This document shows positions 8,093-15,383 of a stretch of 23,052 bases of DNA, piece after piece. The notes under the pieces are model-generated. The model saw nothing but the letters and a program-made list of their open reading frames with translations. It had not been told where the DNA came from and searched no databases. Each line of letters starts with the position of its first letter. Positions within the stretch are counted from its first letter, which is position 1. This DNA comes from an uncultured Bacteroidales bacterium (GTDB lineage Bacteria; Bacteroidota; Bacteroidia; Bacteroidales; Paludibacteraceae), in contig CALFTM010000003.1 of the NCBI GenBank assembly GCA_937916355.1, positions 1 to 23,052 of the forward strand, in the 5' to 3' direction. The position numbers were made by a program, and so were the translations under genes.

Positions 8093-9241
8093 ATGAAACG
8101 TAAATTAAATTGTAAACCTATTTTAACCATTACCGGTTCGGACAGTGTCGGCGGTTCTGGTATTCAGGCGGATATAAAAACGATATCGGCGTTGGGAGGT
8201 TATGCTGCTTCAGCCATTACGGCAGTGACAGTCCAAGATACTTTGGGTATTCAAGAGGTGTACGATCTTCCTGTGGAGATTATACGCAAGCAAATTGAGG
8301 CAGTCATGGAGGATTTGTCTCCTAAGGTGATAAAAATAGGCATGTTAAGGAATAAGGAGACTATATGGAGCATAGCGAAGTTGCTCGATTTGTACCGCCC
8401 GGATCATGTGATTTTAGACCCCGGGATTGTCTCCTCTCATGGAGATATTTTAACGGAGCGTCCGTTGCTCACATCGTTGCAAAATATGCTTTTTTCGCGC
8501 TGTTCTCTTGTCAGTCTGAAATGTGAGGCTGCCGCCTATATGCTCGAAAGGACGATTCGGACGAACGAGGAGATGATTGAGGCTGCCAAGCAAATCCTCT
8601 CGTTTAAGTGTCAGGCGGTTTTTTTGCAGGGCGGTTATTTGGGGACAGGGACGCGAACGGATTTGTTACTCTTTGCAGATAGTGATGAGCCGCTATTCTT
8701 TTCCTCCTCTGGTTTGATAGATTATAATTCTCATGGTGCGGGTGGCGCGCTCTCTTCTGCCATTGCCACATTTATGGCCGACGGACATGATATGAAAAGT
8801 GCGGTAACTCATGCGAGAGAATACGTTAACCGATTGGTGGTATATTCTCTTGATTTGAAGTTGGGGAAAGGGAAACCATTGTTGAACCACACTAAGAGAA
8901 ACAATGTCTCCTCTCACGTCCTCGATTTATACAATAGACTGATGGATGAGGTGACTCGCCACATCAGGGAAAAAAGGGATGTCGTATTCTATGCCGACTT
9001 GTTGAATATCACTCCTCGATACCTTGCGGAAATTACGTTGAAGGTTTCAGGGAAGTCGCCCAAGGAGCTTATCAGCGAACATCTCGTTCATGAGTTGGAG
9101 ATAGTATTGGATAGCGACAACCGCAATATTCAGGAGATTTCCTATCTGTTTGGATTTCCGTCGCAAGCGCAGATGGCAAAATTTTTCAAAAAGATGACAG
9201 GATGTACTCCAAGTGAGTATAGACGAAAAAAATTACAATAA
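8093..9241 (+). CDS. ThiD/PdxK-like kinase domain fused to AraC-type HTH domain
   Basis: The protein has 382 residues. Residues 10-255 follow the HMP/pyridoxine kinase (ThiD) fold: T-I-T-G-S-D-S-V-G-G-S-G-I-Q-A-D (12-27), A-I-T-A-V-T-V-Q-D-T (41-50), and L-D-P-G (108-111). Residues 276-382 are an AraC/XylS DNA-binding domain with both helix-turn-helices, the second ending F-F-K-K-M-T-G-C-T-P-S-E-Y-R. The kinase looks damaged: the family's G-T-G-C motif reads G-A-G-G here (215-218), so the catalytic cysteine is Gly218. The usual K-G-G-H reads Q-G-G-Y (179-182). pdxS starts 13 bases after its stop. I infer a B6-vitamer- or HMP-sensing regulator of pdxST rather than an active kinase; weak kinase activity cannot be excluded. 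Confidence 0.85.
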   Translation: MKRKLNCKPILTITGSDSVGGSGIQADIKTISALGGYAASAITAVTVQDTLGIQEVYDLPVEIIRKQIEAVMEDLSPKVIKIGMLRNKETIWSIAKLLDLYRPDHVILDPGIVSSHGDILTERPLLTSLQNMLFSRCSLVSLKCEAAAYMLERTIRTNEEMIEAAKQILSFKCQAVFLQGGYLGTGTRTDLLLFADSDEPLFFSSSGLIDYNSHGAGGALSSAIATFMADGHDMKSAVTHAREYVNRLVVYSLDLKLGKGKPLLNHTKRNNVSSHVLDLYNRLMDEVTRHIREKRDVVFYADLLNITPRYLAEITLKVSGKSPKELISEHLVHELEIVLDSDNRNIQEISYLFGFPSQAQMAKFFKKMTGCTPSEYRRKKLQ

Positions 9242-9254
9242 AAAAATAAAAATT

Positions 9255-10142
9255 ATGACAACAATGAGTGTGTCGGAAAGACAAAAATTAAATCGCGATT
9301 TAGCGGAACAGTTGAAGGGTGGCGTGATCATGGATGTAACTACGCCGGAGCAGGCTCGTATTGCCGAGGCGGCGGGTGCGTGTGCAGTGATGGCGTTGGA
9401 ACGTATCCCTGCAGATATTCGTGCTGCTGGAGGGGTTTCACGTATGAGTGACCCGAAGATGATCAAGGGTATACAAGAGGCAGTAACAATCCCAGTGATG
9501 GCGAAATGTCGCATCGGGCATTTTGCGGAGGCTCAAATTTTGCAGGCGATAGAGATTGACTATATCGACGAGAGTGAGGTGCTATCTCCTGCAGATAATG
9601 TTTATCATATCAATAAAACGAAATTTGAAGTTCCGTTTGTCTGTGGAGCGAAGAATTTGGGCGAGGCACTTCGCCGTATTGCAGAGGGTGCGACCATGAT
9701 CCGCACGAAAGGGGAGCCTGGAACAGGTGATGTCGTGCAAGCGGTGACCCACATGAGGATGATGCAAAGCGAAATCCGCCGAATCGTTTCAATGTGTGAG
9801 GATGAGCTTTTCGAAATGGCGAAACAGTTGCAGGTGCCATACGAACTGGTAGTGTATGTTCATGAAAATGGGAAATTGCCGGTGGTGAATTTCGCAGCAG
9901 GAGGAGTGGCTACCCCTGCCGATGCGGCATTGATGATGCAGTTGGGTGCAGAGGGTGTTTTCGTAGGTAGCGGAATCTTCAAGAGCGGTAATCCGGAGAA
10001 GAGGGCGCAGGCGATTGTAAAGGCGGTGACCAACTACAATGACCCGAAGATGTTGGCGGAGTTGAGCGAAGACCTTGGCGAGGCGATGGTGGGTATCAAC
10101 GAGCATGAAATCGAATTGTTGATGGCCGAAAGAGGTAAGTAA
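9255..10142 (+). CDS. pdxS: pyridoxal 5'-phosphate synthase subunit PdxS
   Basis: PdxS (Pdx1) builds PLP from ribose 5-phosphate, glyceraldehyde 3-phosphate and ammonia supplied by PdxT. The 295-residue protein shows the catalytic residues at the expected places: D27 in M-D-V-T-T-P-E-Q-A, K84 in M-A-K-C-R-I-G-H, D105 in Y-I-D-E-S-E-V-L, and K152 in R-T-K-G-E-P-G-T-G. The start at 9255 gives the normal family N-terminus. An in-frame ATG at 9213 inside the upstream gene would add 14 atypical residues. The gene lies between the ThiD-like/AraC fusion and pdxT, and the three form one operon. Confidence 0.97.
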   Translation: MTTMSVSERQKLNRDLAEQLKGGVIMDVTTPEQARIAEAAGACAVMALERIPADIRAAGGVSRMSDPKMIKGIQEAVTIPVMAKCRIGHFAEAQILQAIEIDYIDESEVLSPADNVYHINKTKFEVPFVCGAKNLGEALRRIAEGATMIRTKGEPGTGDVVQAVTHMRMMQSEIRRIVSMCEDELFEMAKQLQVPYELVVYVHENGKLPVVNFAAGGVATPADAALMMQLGAEGVFVGSGIFKSGNPEKRAQAIVKAVTNYNDPKMLAELSEDLGEAMVGINEHEIELLMAERGK

Positions 10143-10162
10143 CCAGAACAAAGGTTGAGGCA

Positions 10163-10747
10163 ATGTCTGATAGTTTGAAAATTGCAGTGTTGGCGCTGCA
10201 AGGTGATTTTCGGGAACACCGGAAAATGCTGGACAAGCTGGGTGTCGAGTCTTTTGAAGTGAGACAGGCATCTGATTGGCAGAAGGAGAAGGACGGTCTG
10301 ATTCTGCCGGGAGGTGAAAGCACCACAATGTTGAAGCTCCTCAATGAGTTGGGCTTGATGGAGATGATAAAAAATGACCTTCAGAACGGACTTCCCGTCT
10401 ATGGCACTTGTGCGGGATTGATACTTCTCTCTTCGGTTGTCGTCGGGGAGGAAAGGGAGCGTTTTGCTACGATGAACATCACCACCCGCAGGAATGCCTA
10501 TGGCAGGCAGTTGGGCAGTTTTTATACGGAGGATTTCGTCAAAGGGATTGATCATAAAGTGCCTATGACCTTCATCCGTGCGCCTTATATCGAGTCGGTA
10601 GGAGAGGGAGTGGAGGTGCTTGCCTCAGTCGACGGGCATATCGTCGCAGCAAGACAGGGGGTGCAGTTAGCCACCTCTTTCCATCCCGAATTGAACGAAG
10701 ACACATCAGTACACCAACTATTTCTCGACATGATAAAAAACAGATAG
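10163..10747 (+). CDS. pdxT: pyridoxal 5'-phosphate synthase glutaminase subunit PdxT
   Basis: PdxT (Pdx2) is the class I glutaminase that passes ammonia to PdxS within the 12:12 PLP synthase. The 194-residue protein has the family's A-L-Q-G-D-F-R-E-H start, the L-P-G-G-E-S-T-T loop (48-55), nucleophile C83 in G-T-C-A-G, and the catalytic pair H174/E176 in F-H-P-E-L. It begins 20 bases after pdxS and is followed at once by a strong hairpin, so it ends the operon. Confidence 0.97.
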   Translation: MSDSLKIAVLALQGDFREHRKMLDKLGVESFEVRQASDWQKEKDGLILPGGESTTMLKLLNELGLMEMIKNDLQNGLPVYGTCAGLILLSSVVVGEERERFATMNITTRRNAYGRQLGSFYTEDFVKGIDHKVPMTFIRAPYIESVGEGVEVLASVDGHIVAARQGVQLATSFHPELNEDTSVHQLFLDMIKNR

Positions 10748-10757
10748 TCAAGCTTTT

Positions 10758-10811
10758 TTGACAAGAAAAACAAATCGGTCGTTTCTCAGATGAGGCGACC
10801 GATTTTTGTCA
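10758..10811 (+). terminator. terminator after pdxT
   Basis: AAATCGGTCG (10772-10781) pairs perfectly with CGACCGATTT (10796-10805) around a 14-base loop. Outside it TTGACAA pairs with TTGTCAA, lengthening the stem. T-runs lie on both sides. Confidence 0.8.
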
Positions 10812-10944
10812 AATTTGTATGAGAAGATGATTGTTACGGATTATTCCGATGATGCAAAATTATCACAAAAATGGAATAGTGGATAGGAAAAAATGTGCAA
10901 TCAAATGTAATTTTCGTTCAAATTTGTTCTATTAGGAAGAAAAA

Positions 10945-10976
10945 TTGGGAGATTTGCTTTTATAAGAGTAATTTTG
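10945..10976 (+). promoter_or_regulatory. promoter for serB-thyA
   Basis: TAATTTTG at 10969-10976 matches TAnnTTTG exactly, with TTGG at 10945-10948 about 20 bases upstream as a partial -33 element. The predicted transcript starts about 18 bases before the serB ATG. Confidence 0.5.
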
Positions 10977-11001
10977 CAAACTGAAACGAAATTTTAAGAA
11001 A

Positions 11002-12225
11002 ATGGCAAAAGAAGTAGTATTGATTAGTATTCATGGAGATGATAAGCCGAGGGTGACAGCATCTATTACAGAGATTTTAGGAAGATATAACTCCAAGATA
11101 TTGGATGCAGGACAAGCCGACATCCACCATAAGCTTTCGTTGGGATTCCTTGTGCAGATAGATGATAGTAGTCAGACCGGTGCCATATTCAAAGATATTC
11201 TTTTCAAATGTTACGAAATGGACGTTCAGGTTCATTTCACCCCGATTTCGATGGAGGAGTACGCCGATTGGGTGGATCGTCAGGGCAAGGGACACTATGT
11301 TGTTACGATGCTTGGACACGTCATCACGGCACGCCAGATGGCGCTTGTCACCAAGGCGGTGGCAGACCAAGAGTTGAACATCGATTCCATCAAACGTTTG
11401 TCGGGGCGACCTACTTTGGATGATGATTATGAGCATGAACGCTCATGTATCGAATTATCACTTAGTGGGAATTTGCGTGATAAGGAGGAACTCTCATCGA
11501 GGTTCATGGAGATTTCTGCACAAGAGAATGTGGATATTTCGTTCCAAAAAGATGACTTGTACCGTCGCAACCGCCGACTAATCTGTTTTGATATGGACTC
11601 TACGCTGATTAAGACGGAGGTGATTGATGAGTTGGCAGACCGTGCCGGAGTGGGCGAGGAGGTCAGACAGATCACTGAGGCTGCCATGCGTGGCGAGATT
11701 GATTTTTCGGAGAGTTTCCGTCGCCGTGTCGCTTTGTTGAAGGGACTCGACGAGTCGGTTATGCGCGACATAGCCGAGAAGTTACCGATCATGGATGGAG
11801 CAGACCGTCTGATGGCGGTACTAAAAAAATGTGGCTTCAAAATCGCCATCCTCTCCGGAGGATTCACCTATTTCGGAAAATATCTTCAAAATCGGTTCGG
11901 TGTAGATTATGTTTACGCCAATCAATTGGAGATTGTCAATGGTAAATTGACTGGTCGCTATGTCGGCGACATTGTCGATGGAAAACGCAAGGCGGAACTT
12001 CTGCACCTGATTTCGCAGGTGGAGAAGATCGAGTTGGAGCAGGTGATTGCGGTGGGCGATGGAGCGAATGATTTGCCAATGATCAATTTGGCGGGTCTGG
12101 GTATCGCGTTCCATGCGAAACCAAAGGTGAAAGCTAATGCAAGACAATCCATCTCGACTATCGGATTGGATGGCATCCTGTATTTCTTAGGATTCAGGGA
12201 CATCCATCTGAATAATTTAATTTAA
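11002..12225 (+). CDS. serB: phosphoserine phosphatase with N-terminal ACT-like domains
   Basis: SerB dephosphorylates L-phosphoserine in the last step of serine synthesis. The 407-residue protein has two ACT-like domains (about 4-85 and 98-182), which in this family bind amino acids and control activity. The HAD hydrolase domain follows: motif I D197-M-D-S-T with nucleophile D197 and D199, motif II S285 in L-S-G-G-F, the K328/K330 region in D-G-K-R-K, and motif IV G-D-G-A-N-D-L-P-M (352-360). The cap segment F-S-E-S-F-R-R-R-V (235-243) is typical of SerB. It is followed after 33 bases by thyA, probably on the same transcript. Confidence 0.95.
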   Translation: MAKEVVLISIHGDDKPRVTASITEILGRYNSKILDAGQADIHHKLSLGFLVQIDDSSQTGAIFKDILFKCYEMDVQVHFTPISMEEYADWVDRQGKGHYVVTMLGHVITARQMALVTKAVADQELNIDSIKRLSGRPTLDDDYEHERSCIELSLSGNLRDKEELSSRFMEISAQENVDISFQKDDLYRRNRRLICFDMDSTLIKTEVIDELADRAGVGEEVRQITEAAMRGEIDFSESFRRRVALLKGLDESVMRDIAEKLPIMDGADRLMAVLKKCGFKIAILSGGFTYFGKYLQNRFGVDYVYANQLEIVNGKLTGRYVGDIVDGKRKAELLHLISQVEKIELEQVIAVGDGANDLPMINLAGLGIAFHAKPKVKANARQSISTIGLDGILYFLGFRDIHLNNLI

Positions 12226-12258
12226 AATTGTAATAAAGTGTAACTCAATAAATTGCGC

Positions 12259-13053
12259 ATGAAACAGTATTTGGATTTGCTTAATCGTGTCCTCCAAGAG
12301 GGAACTGTGAAGGAAGATCGCACCGGAACAGGTACGATTAGTGTTTTCGGTCATCAGATGCGTTTCAATATGCAGGAGGGTTTCCCTTTGCTTACGACGA
12401 AGAAACTTCATTTGAAATCCATCATTCATGAACTGCTGTGGTTTTTGTCGGGTAGTACGAATGTGAAGTACCTTCAGGAGAACGGGGTGCGCATCTGGAA
12501 TGAGTGGGCGGATGAAAATGGAGAGCTGGGTCCAGTCTACGGACACCAATGGAGGTCGTGGCCAGACTATAATGGAGGGACGATCGACCAGATTTCAAAT
12601 GTTGTGGAGATGATCAAAAAGAACCCAGATTCCCGTCGTCTGATTGTTTCAGCATGGAATGTGGCAGAAGTAGACCGCATGGCACTGCCTCCTTGTCATT
12701 CCCTTTTCCAATTTTATGTGGCGAATGGAAAATTGAGCTTGCAGCTCTACCAGCGAAGTGCGGACATTTTTCTCGGAGTCCCTTTCAACATTGCATCGTA
12801 CGCACTTTTGTTGCAGATGATGGCGCAGGTGACCGGTTTGGAGTGTGGCGACTTCATCCACACTTTGGGTGATGCCCATATTTATAAAAACCATTTAGAA
12901 CAGGTGAGACTGCAACTTGAGAGAGAGCCGAGGAGACTCCCGATCATGAAGATCAATTCTGATAAAAAAGGTATTTTCGATTTTGTCTACGAGGATTTCA
13001 TGTTGGAGGGCTACGACCCCCATCCACACATTGCCGGAAAAGTTTCCGTCTAA
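12259..13053 (+). CDS. thyA: thymidylate synthase
   Basis: ThyA converts dUMP to dTMP using methylene-tetrahydrofolate. The 264-residue protein has exactly the length of the E. coli enzyme, with the same catalytic cysteine number, C146 in L-P-P-C-H-S. R21 in R-T-G-T-G, the R-S-W segment and the D-x-x-L-G-V-P-F-N-I region are present. A TTG two codons upstream is in frame, but the ATG at 12259 gives the canonical M-K-Q-Y-L-D-L start. In many Bacteroidales thyA precedes a dihydrofolate reductase gene; here a PAP2 phosphatase follows instead. Confidence 0.97.
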   Translation: MKQYLDLLNRVLQEGTVKEDRTGTGTISVFGHQMRFNMQEGFPLLTTKKLHLKSIIHELLWFLSGSTNVKYLQENGVRIWNEWADENGELGPVYGHQWRSWPDYNGGTIDQISNVVEMIKKNPDSRRLIVSAWNVAEVDRMALPPCHSLFQFYVANGKLSLQLYQRSADIFLGVPFNIASYALLLQMMAQVTGLECGDFIHTLGDAHIYKNHLEQVRLQLEREPRRLPIMKINSDKKGIFDFVYEDFMLEGYDPHPHIAGKVSV

Positions 13054-13140
13054 ATTATGATAGGTAATATCATCGTGGGAATTTCCTAAATGAAATTATC
13101 ACGTATCGAACACTTGGTTATTAAGTAATATTTAAATAGT

Positions 13141-13956
13141 ATGTTTTTGTTTTCAATGCTCTTGGAGCGAAAGTTGCTTTTCGTTGTCATTACGATATTT
13201 TTTTTGTCCATTAAAATAAAAGCGAATGAGGTAGTTGCTTTAAACGATAGCCTGCAGCCCAAAGTTTCTTATTTAGTGGAAGATAGAACCCATTTTCATG
13301 AATTTCATAAAATCAGCGTACCAGAAGTCGTCGTACCTGCCGCCGTCGTGGGAGTCTCCTCTTTTTTTGTGAGGAAAGAGAAATTTGTGAAGTTGAAGAA
13401 GAAGATACAATCTGTTTTGTCCTATAAAGAAAAGAAGATGAGGGCGGACGACTGGTTTCAGTACCTCCCCATGGCAACCGTCTATGGCGTTAATTTCACA
13501 AAGCTCAAAGGCGTGCATAATTTCAAAGACCGAACTATCATTCTCGCCCTCGCCTATCTGACGATGGGTACTGTCGTGAACACGATGAAATATACGATAT
13601 GTGAGAAGCGTCCGGATGGTAGCAGTCTGAACTCTTTCCCGTCGGGGCATACTGCCACTGTTTTTATGGGTGCGGAATTTTTACGGAAAGAGTATGCGAG
13701 TATTTCTCCATGGGTGGGATACTCAGGTTATCTCGTCGCTTTAGCCACGGGCTATCTGAGGATATACAATAACAGGCACTATTTCAATGATGTTTTGGCA
13801 GGTGCTTGCATCGGTATTTTAAGTACTAAGTTTGCTTATTGGATTTATCCTTTGATATTTAAAAGAACGGCATGCAAAAACCATCGCTTCCGCATGGTGA
13901 CTTTCCCTGTTTACCAAGAGGGAAGTTGGGGCATTGGAATGAAAATGCAGTTTTAG
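13141..13956 (+). CDS. PAP2-family membrane phosphatase
   Basis: The protein has 271 residues with an N-terminal hydrophobic signal or anchor (about 11-28). The three phosphatase motifs are complete: K150-x6-R157-P158; P167-S-G-H170; and R207-x5-H213-x3-D217. Hydrophobic helices flank them. Relatives remove phosphate from lipids such as undecaprenyl diphosphate, phosphatidylglycerophosphate or lipid A on the periplasmic side; the substrate here cannot be told. The C-terminus ends in a beta-like stretch with a terminal Phe, as in several Bacteroidetes PAP2 proteins. ATGs at 13141 and 13156 are both possible starts. It lies 87 bases after thyA and may be transcribed separately. Confidence 0.9.
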   Translation: MFLFSMLLERKLLFVVITIFFLSIKIKANEVVALNDSLQPKVSYLVEDRTHFHEFHKISVPEVVVPAAVVGVSSFFVRKEKFVKLKKKIQSVLSYKEKKMRADDWFQYLPMATVYGVNFTKLKGVHNFKDRTIILALAYLTMGTVVNTMKYTICEKRPDGSSLNSFPSGHTATVFMGAEFLRKEYASISPWVGYSGYLVALATGYLRIYNNRHYFNDVLAGACIGILSTKFAYWIYPLIFKRTACKNHRFRMVTFPVYQEGSWGIGMKMQF

Positions 13957-14202
13957 TGTCAACTTGAAAATTATTACCCTCCCCCTATTTGAAACCTTAA
14001 ATTAGTTTCGGAAAGATGCTTTTTTTTTCAAAATTCACACTAATTTTGCAGGCGAATTTGACATATTGATAATGTCATTTTCAAAGAATTTTTGATGATT
14101 TGTTGGTACAAAATGGCTTATGAAAATCTTTTTGTGAGTTTTCTTCAATGGTGTAGTATAAATTTGATTTTGTCGATGATTATTGCCGAACAGAAGAGTA
14201 TT
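13957..14202. other. intergenic stretch without a supported gene
   Basis: This is A+T-rich DNA between the PAP2 gene and the secreted cluster. A second plus-strand -7-like octamer, TAATTTTG, lies at 14041-14048 without a clear -33 partner. No RNA gene or terminator was recognised. Confidence 0.5.
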
Positions 14203-14234
14203 TTTGTGTGAAAATATCCACAAATTTACCTTTG
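14203..14234 (+). promoter_or_regulatory. promoter of the secreted-protein cluster
   Basis: TTTG at 14203-14206, a 20-base spacer and TACCTTTG at 14227-14234 match the Bacteroidales consensus fully; it is the best promoter in the window. Transcription from near 14241 would leave a leader of about 100 bases before the ATG at 14344. Confidence 0.65.
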
Positions 14235-14343
14235 CAAGAGTTTTAAAGTTCATGTGTTGAAAGGGTATGGTTGATGGAACTTGATAGTTTCAGTTTTTCT
14301 CTTTTGACGGTGATTTATGGTTTTAATCTAAAGATTTAGAATT

Positions 14344-14856
14344 ATGGTGTACAAAAGTAATTTAGCAAAATGTGCGGTTTATTTTGTTTTCGCACTTATG
14401 ATGCTGGGTTTTATGGGGTTGGATTTATGCGCCCAATCGAAGGGAAATACACAGCAGTCAGTTCAGGTGATTCCCCGCAGACCAGATGATTATCACAGAA
14501 ATGATGATTACCATAGGAAGGATAATTATCACAGACGAGACGACCACCACAAGAAGCCGGTGGAAAGGCTCTTCCCGATGTCTGATGAGAATTTCAGTTT
14601 TTTCCTGTCAAAAGTGAAGGCTTGTTCTTTTACAAACAATAAGTTGGACATGGTGGAGGTTGGTTGTATCAACAACTATTTCACTTGCCGACAAGTGCTT
14701 TCAGTGATGAAGGAACTCTCTTTCGATGATGATAAGGTGTCGGTTGTGAGGATCATGTATCCTTGCATACTTGACAAAGAGAATGTGGAGATGCTTGCCG
14801 AATATTTTACATTCGATAGCTACAAAAAGAAGGTGAGGGCATTGTTTGTGAAATAA
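14344..14856 (+). CDS. exported DUF4476 protein with His-rich linker
   Basis: The protein has 170 residues. A signal peptide (about 1-30, ending L-C-A) is followed by a low-complexity basic/acidic linker. Within it four six-residue units of the form D-D-Y-H-R-x (48-71) put at least five histidines in a row of repeats. Residues 78-169 resemble the DUF4476 domain: M-S-D-E-N-F, then K-L-D-M-V-E, N-N-Y-F-T-C-R-Q-V, F-D-D-D-K, and F-T-F-D-S-Y-K-K-K. The function of DUF4476 is unknown to me. The His-rich stretch could bind metal ions, which is inference. It is the first gene after the strong promoter and lies 43 bases before the small T9SS cargo gene. Confidence 0.82.
   Translation: MVYKSNLAKCAVYFVFALMMLGFMGLDLCAQSKGNTQQSVQVIPRRPDDYHRNDDYHRKDNYHRRDDHHKKPVERLFPMSDENFSFFLSKVKACSFTNNKLDMVEVGCINNYFTCRQVLSVMKELSFDDDKVSVVRIMYPCILDKENVEMLAEYFTFDSYKKKVRALFVK
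14485..14556 (+). repeat. four 18-bp units encoding D-D-Y-H-R-x
   Basis: Residues 48-71 of the DUF4476 protein consist of D-D-Y-H-R-N, D-D-Y-H-R-K, D-N-Y-H-R-R, and D-D-H-H-K-K. The repeats are degenerate at the DNA level. Confidence 0.85.
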
Positions 14857-14899
14857 GTATAAATGAGAAAAAAATAAAAGTAAAAATATTAAATAAATT

Positions 14900-15364
14900 A
14901 TGAAAAAAAGATTTATTTCAATGGCGTTGATGTTGGGAGTTGGTATCTCAATGTCGTGGGCTTCTTTGAAGGTCGAGTGGCTCGACGGAAGTGAGTTGAC
15001 AAAAGCAATTGATCAAATCGGTAGGATCGAGTTCGAGGGAGACAACATGAACTTGGTTGATTTGAAAGGAGATGTGCTTTCAAGTAGTAAGATTGCAGAA
15101 GTGCGTAAAATCTCTTTTGTGGATGGAGGAGAGTCGTCAGTCTTCACTCCCAACTCAGGAGTAGAGGTCTCTGTTTTTCCGAATCCGACATCTGATGTTT
15201 TGAATATCAGGGGAATTGAGGAGGACGAGACAGTTCGTCTTTTCAGTCCGACAGGAACACTTTTGAAAAGTGGTCAAGGAGCAGAATTAAACATGGAGGA
15301 TTTGGCGGCAGGAATCTATTTGTTGCAGGTTCGCACACAAATCTATAAAGTTGTAAAGCAGTAA
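14900..15364 (+). CDS. minimal T9SS cargo: signal peptide, short beta segment, type A sorting domain
   Basis: The protein has 154 residues. A Sec signal (1-21, ending S-W-A) is followed by about 55 residues with two strand-like repeats (I-G-R-I-E-F and V-R-K-I-S-F). A clear type A C-terminal sorting domain occupies about 87-154: V-S-V-F-P-N-P-T-S-D-V-L-N-I, V-R-L-F-S-P-T-G, and L-A-A-G-I-Y-L-L-Q-V. Such domains send proteins across the outer membrane through the type IX system, where they are cleaved and often linked to lipopolysaccharide. There is no recognisable catalytic or binding passenger, so the mature product would be a very small surface peptide. The next gene starts 19 bases downstream. 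Confidence 0.85.
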   Translation: MKKRFISMALMLGVGISMSWASLKVEWLDGSELTKAIDQIGRIEFEGDNMNLVDLKGDVLSSSKIAEVRKISFVDGGESSVFTPNSGVEVSVFPNPTSDVLNIRGIEEDETVRLFSPTGTLLKSGQGAELNMEDLAAGIYLLQVRTQIYKVVKQ

Positions 15365-15383
15365 AAAAAAATTTTAAGATAAA

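Noticed and set aside
10034..10555. Long minus-strand frame opposite pdxS/pdxT
   Set aside because: It is antisense to two unmistakable conserved genes and has no recognisable protein features.
13035..13072. Two short inverted repeats at the end of thyA
   Set aside because: Stems of only 6 pairs, one with a 2-base loop inside the coding sequence, and no T-run; not a convincing terminator.
14035..14253. Minus-strand frame of 72 codons before the DUF4476 gene
   Set aside because: It is low complexity from A+T-rich DNA, overlaps the strong plus-strand promoter, and resembles no family.
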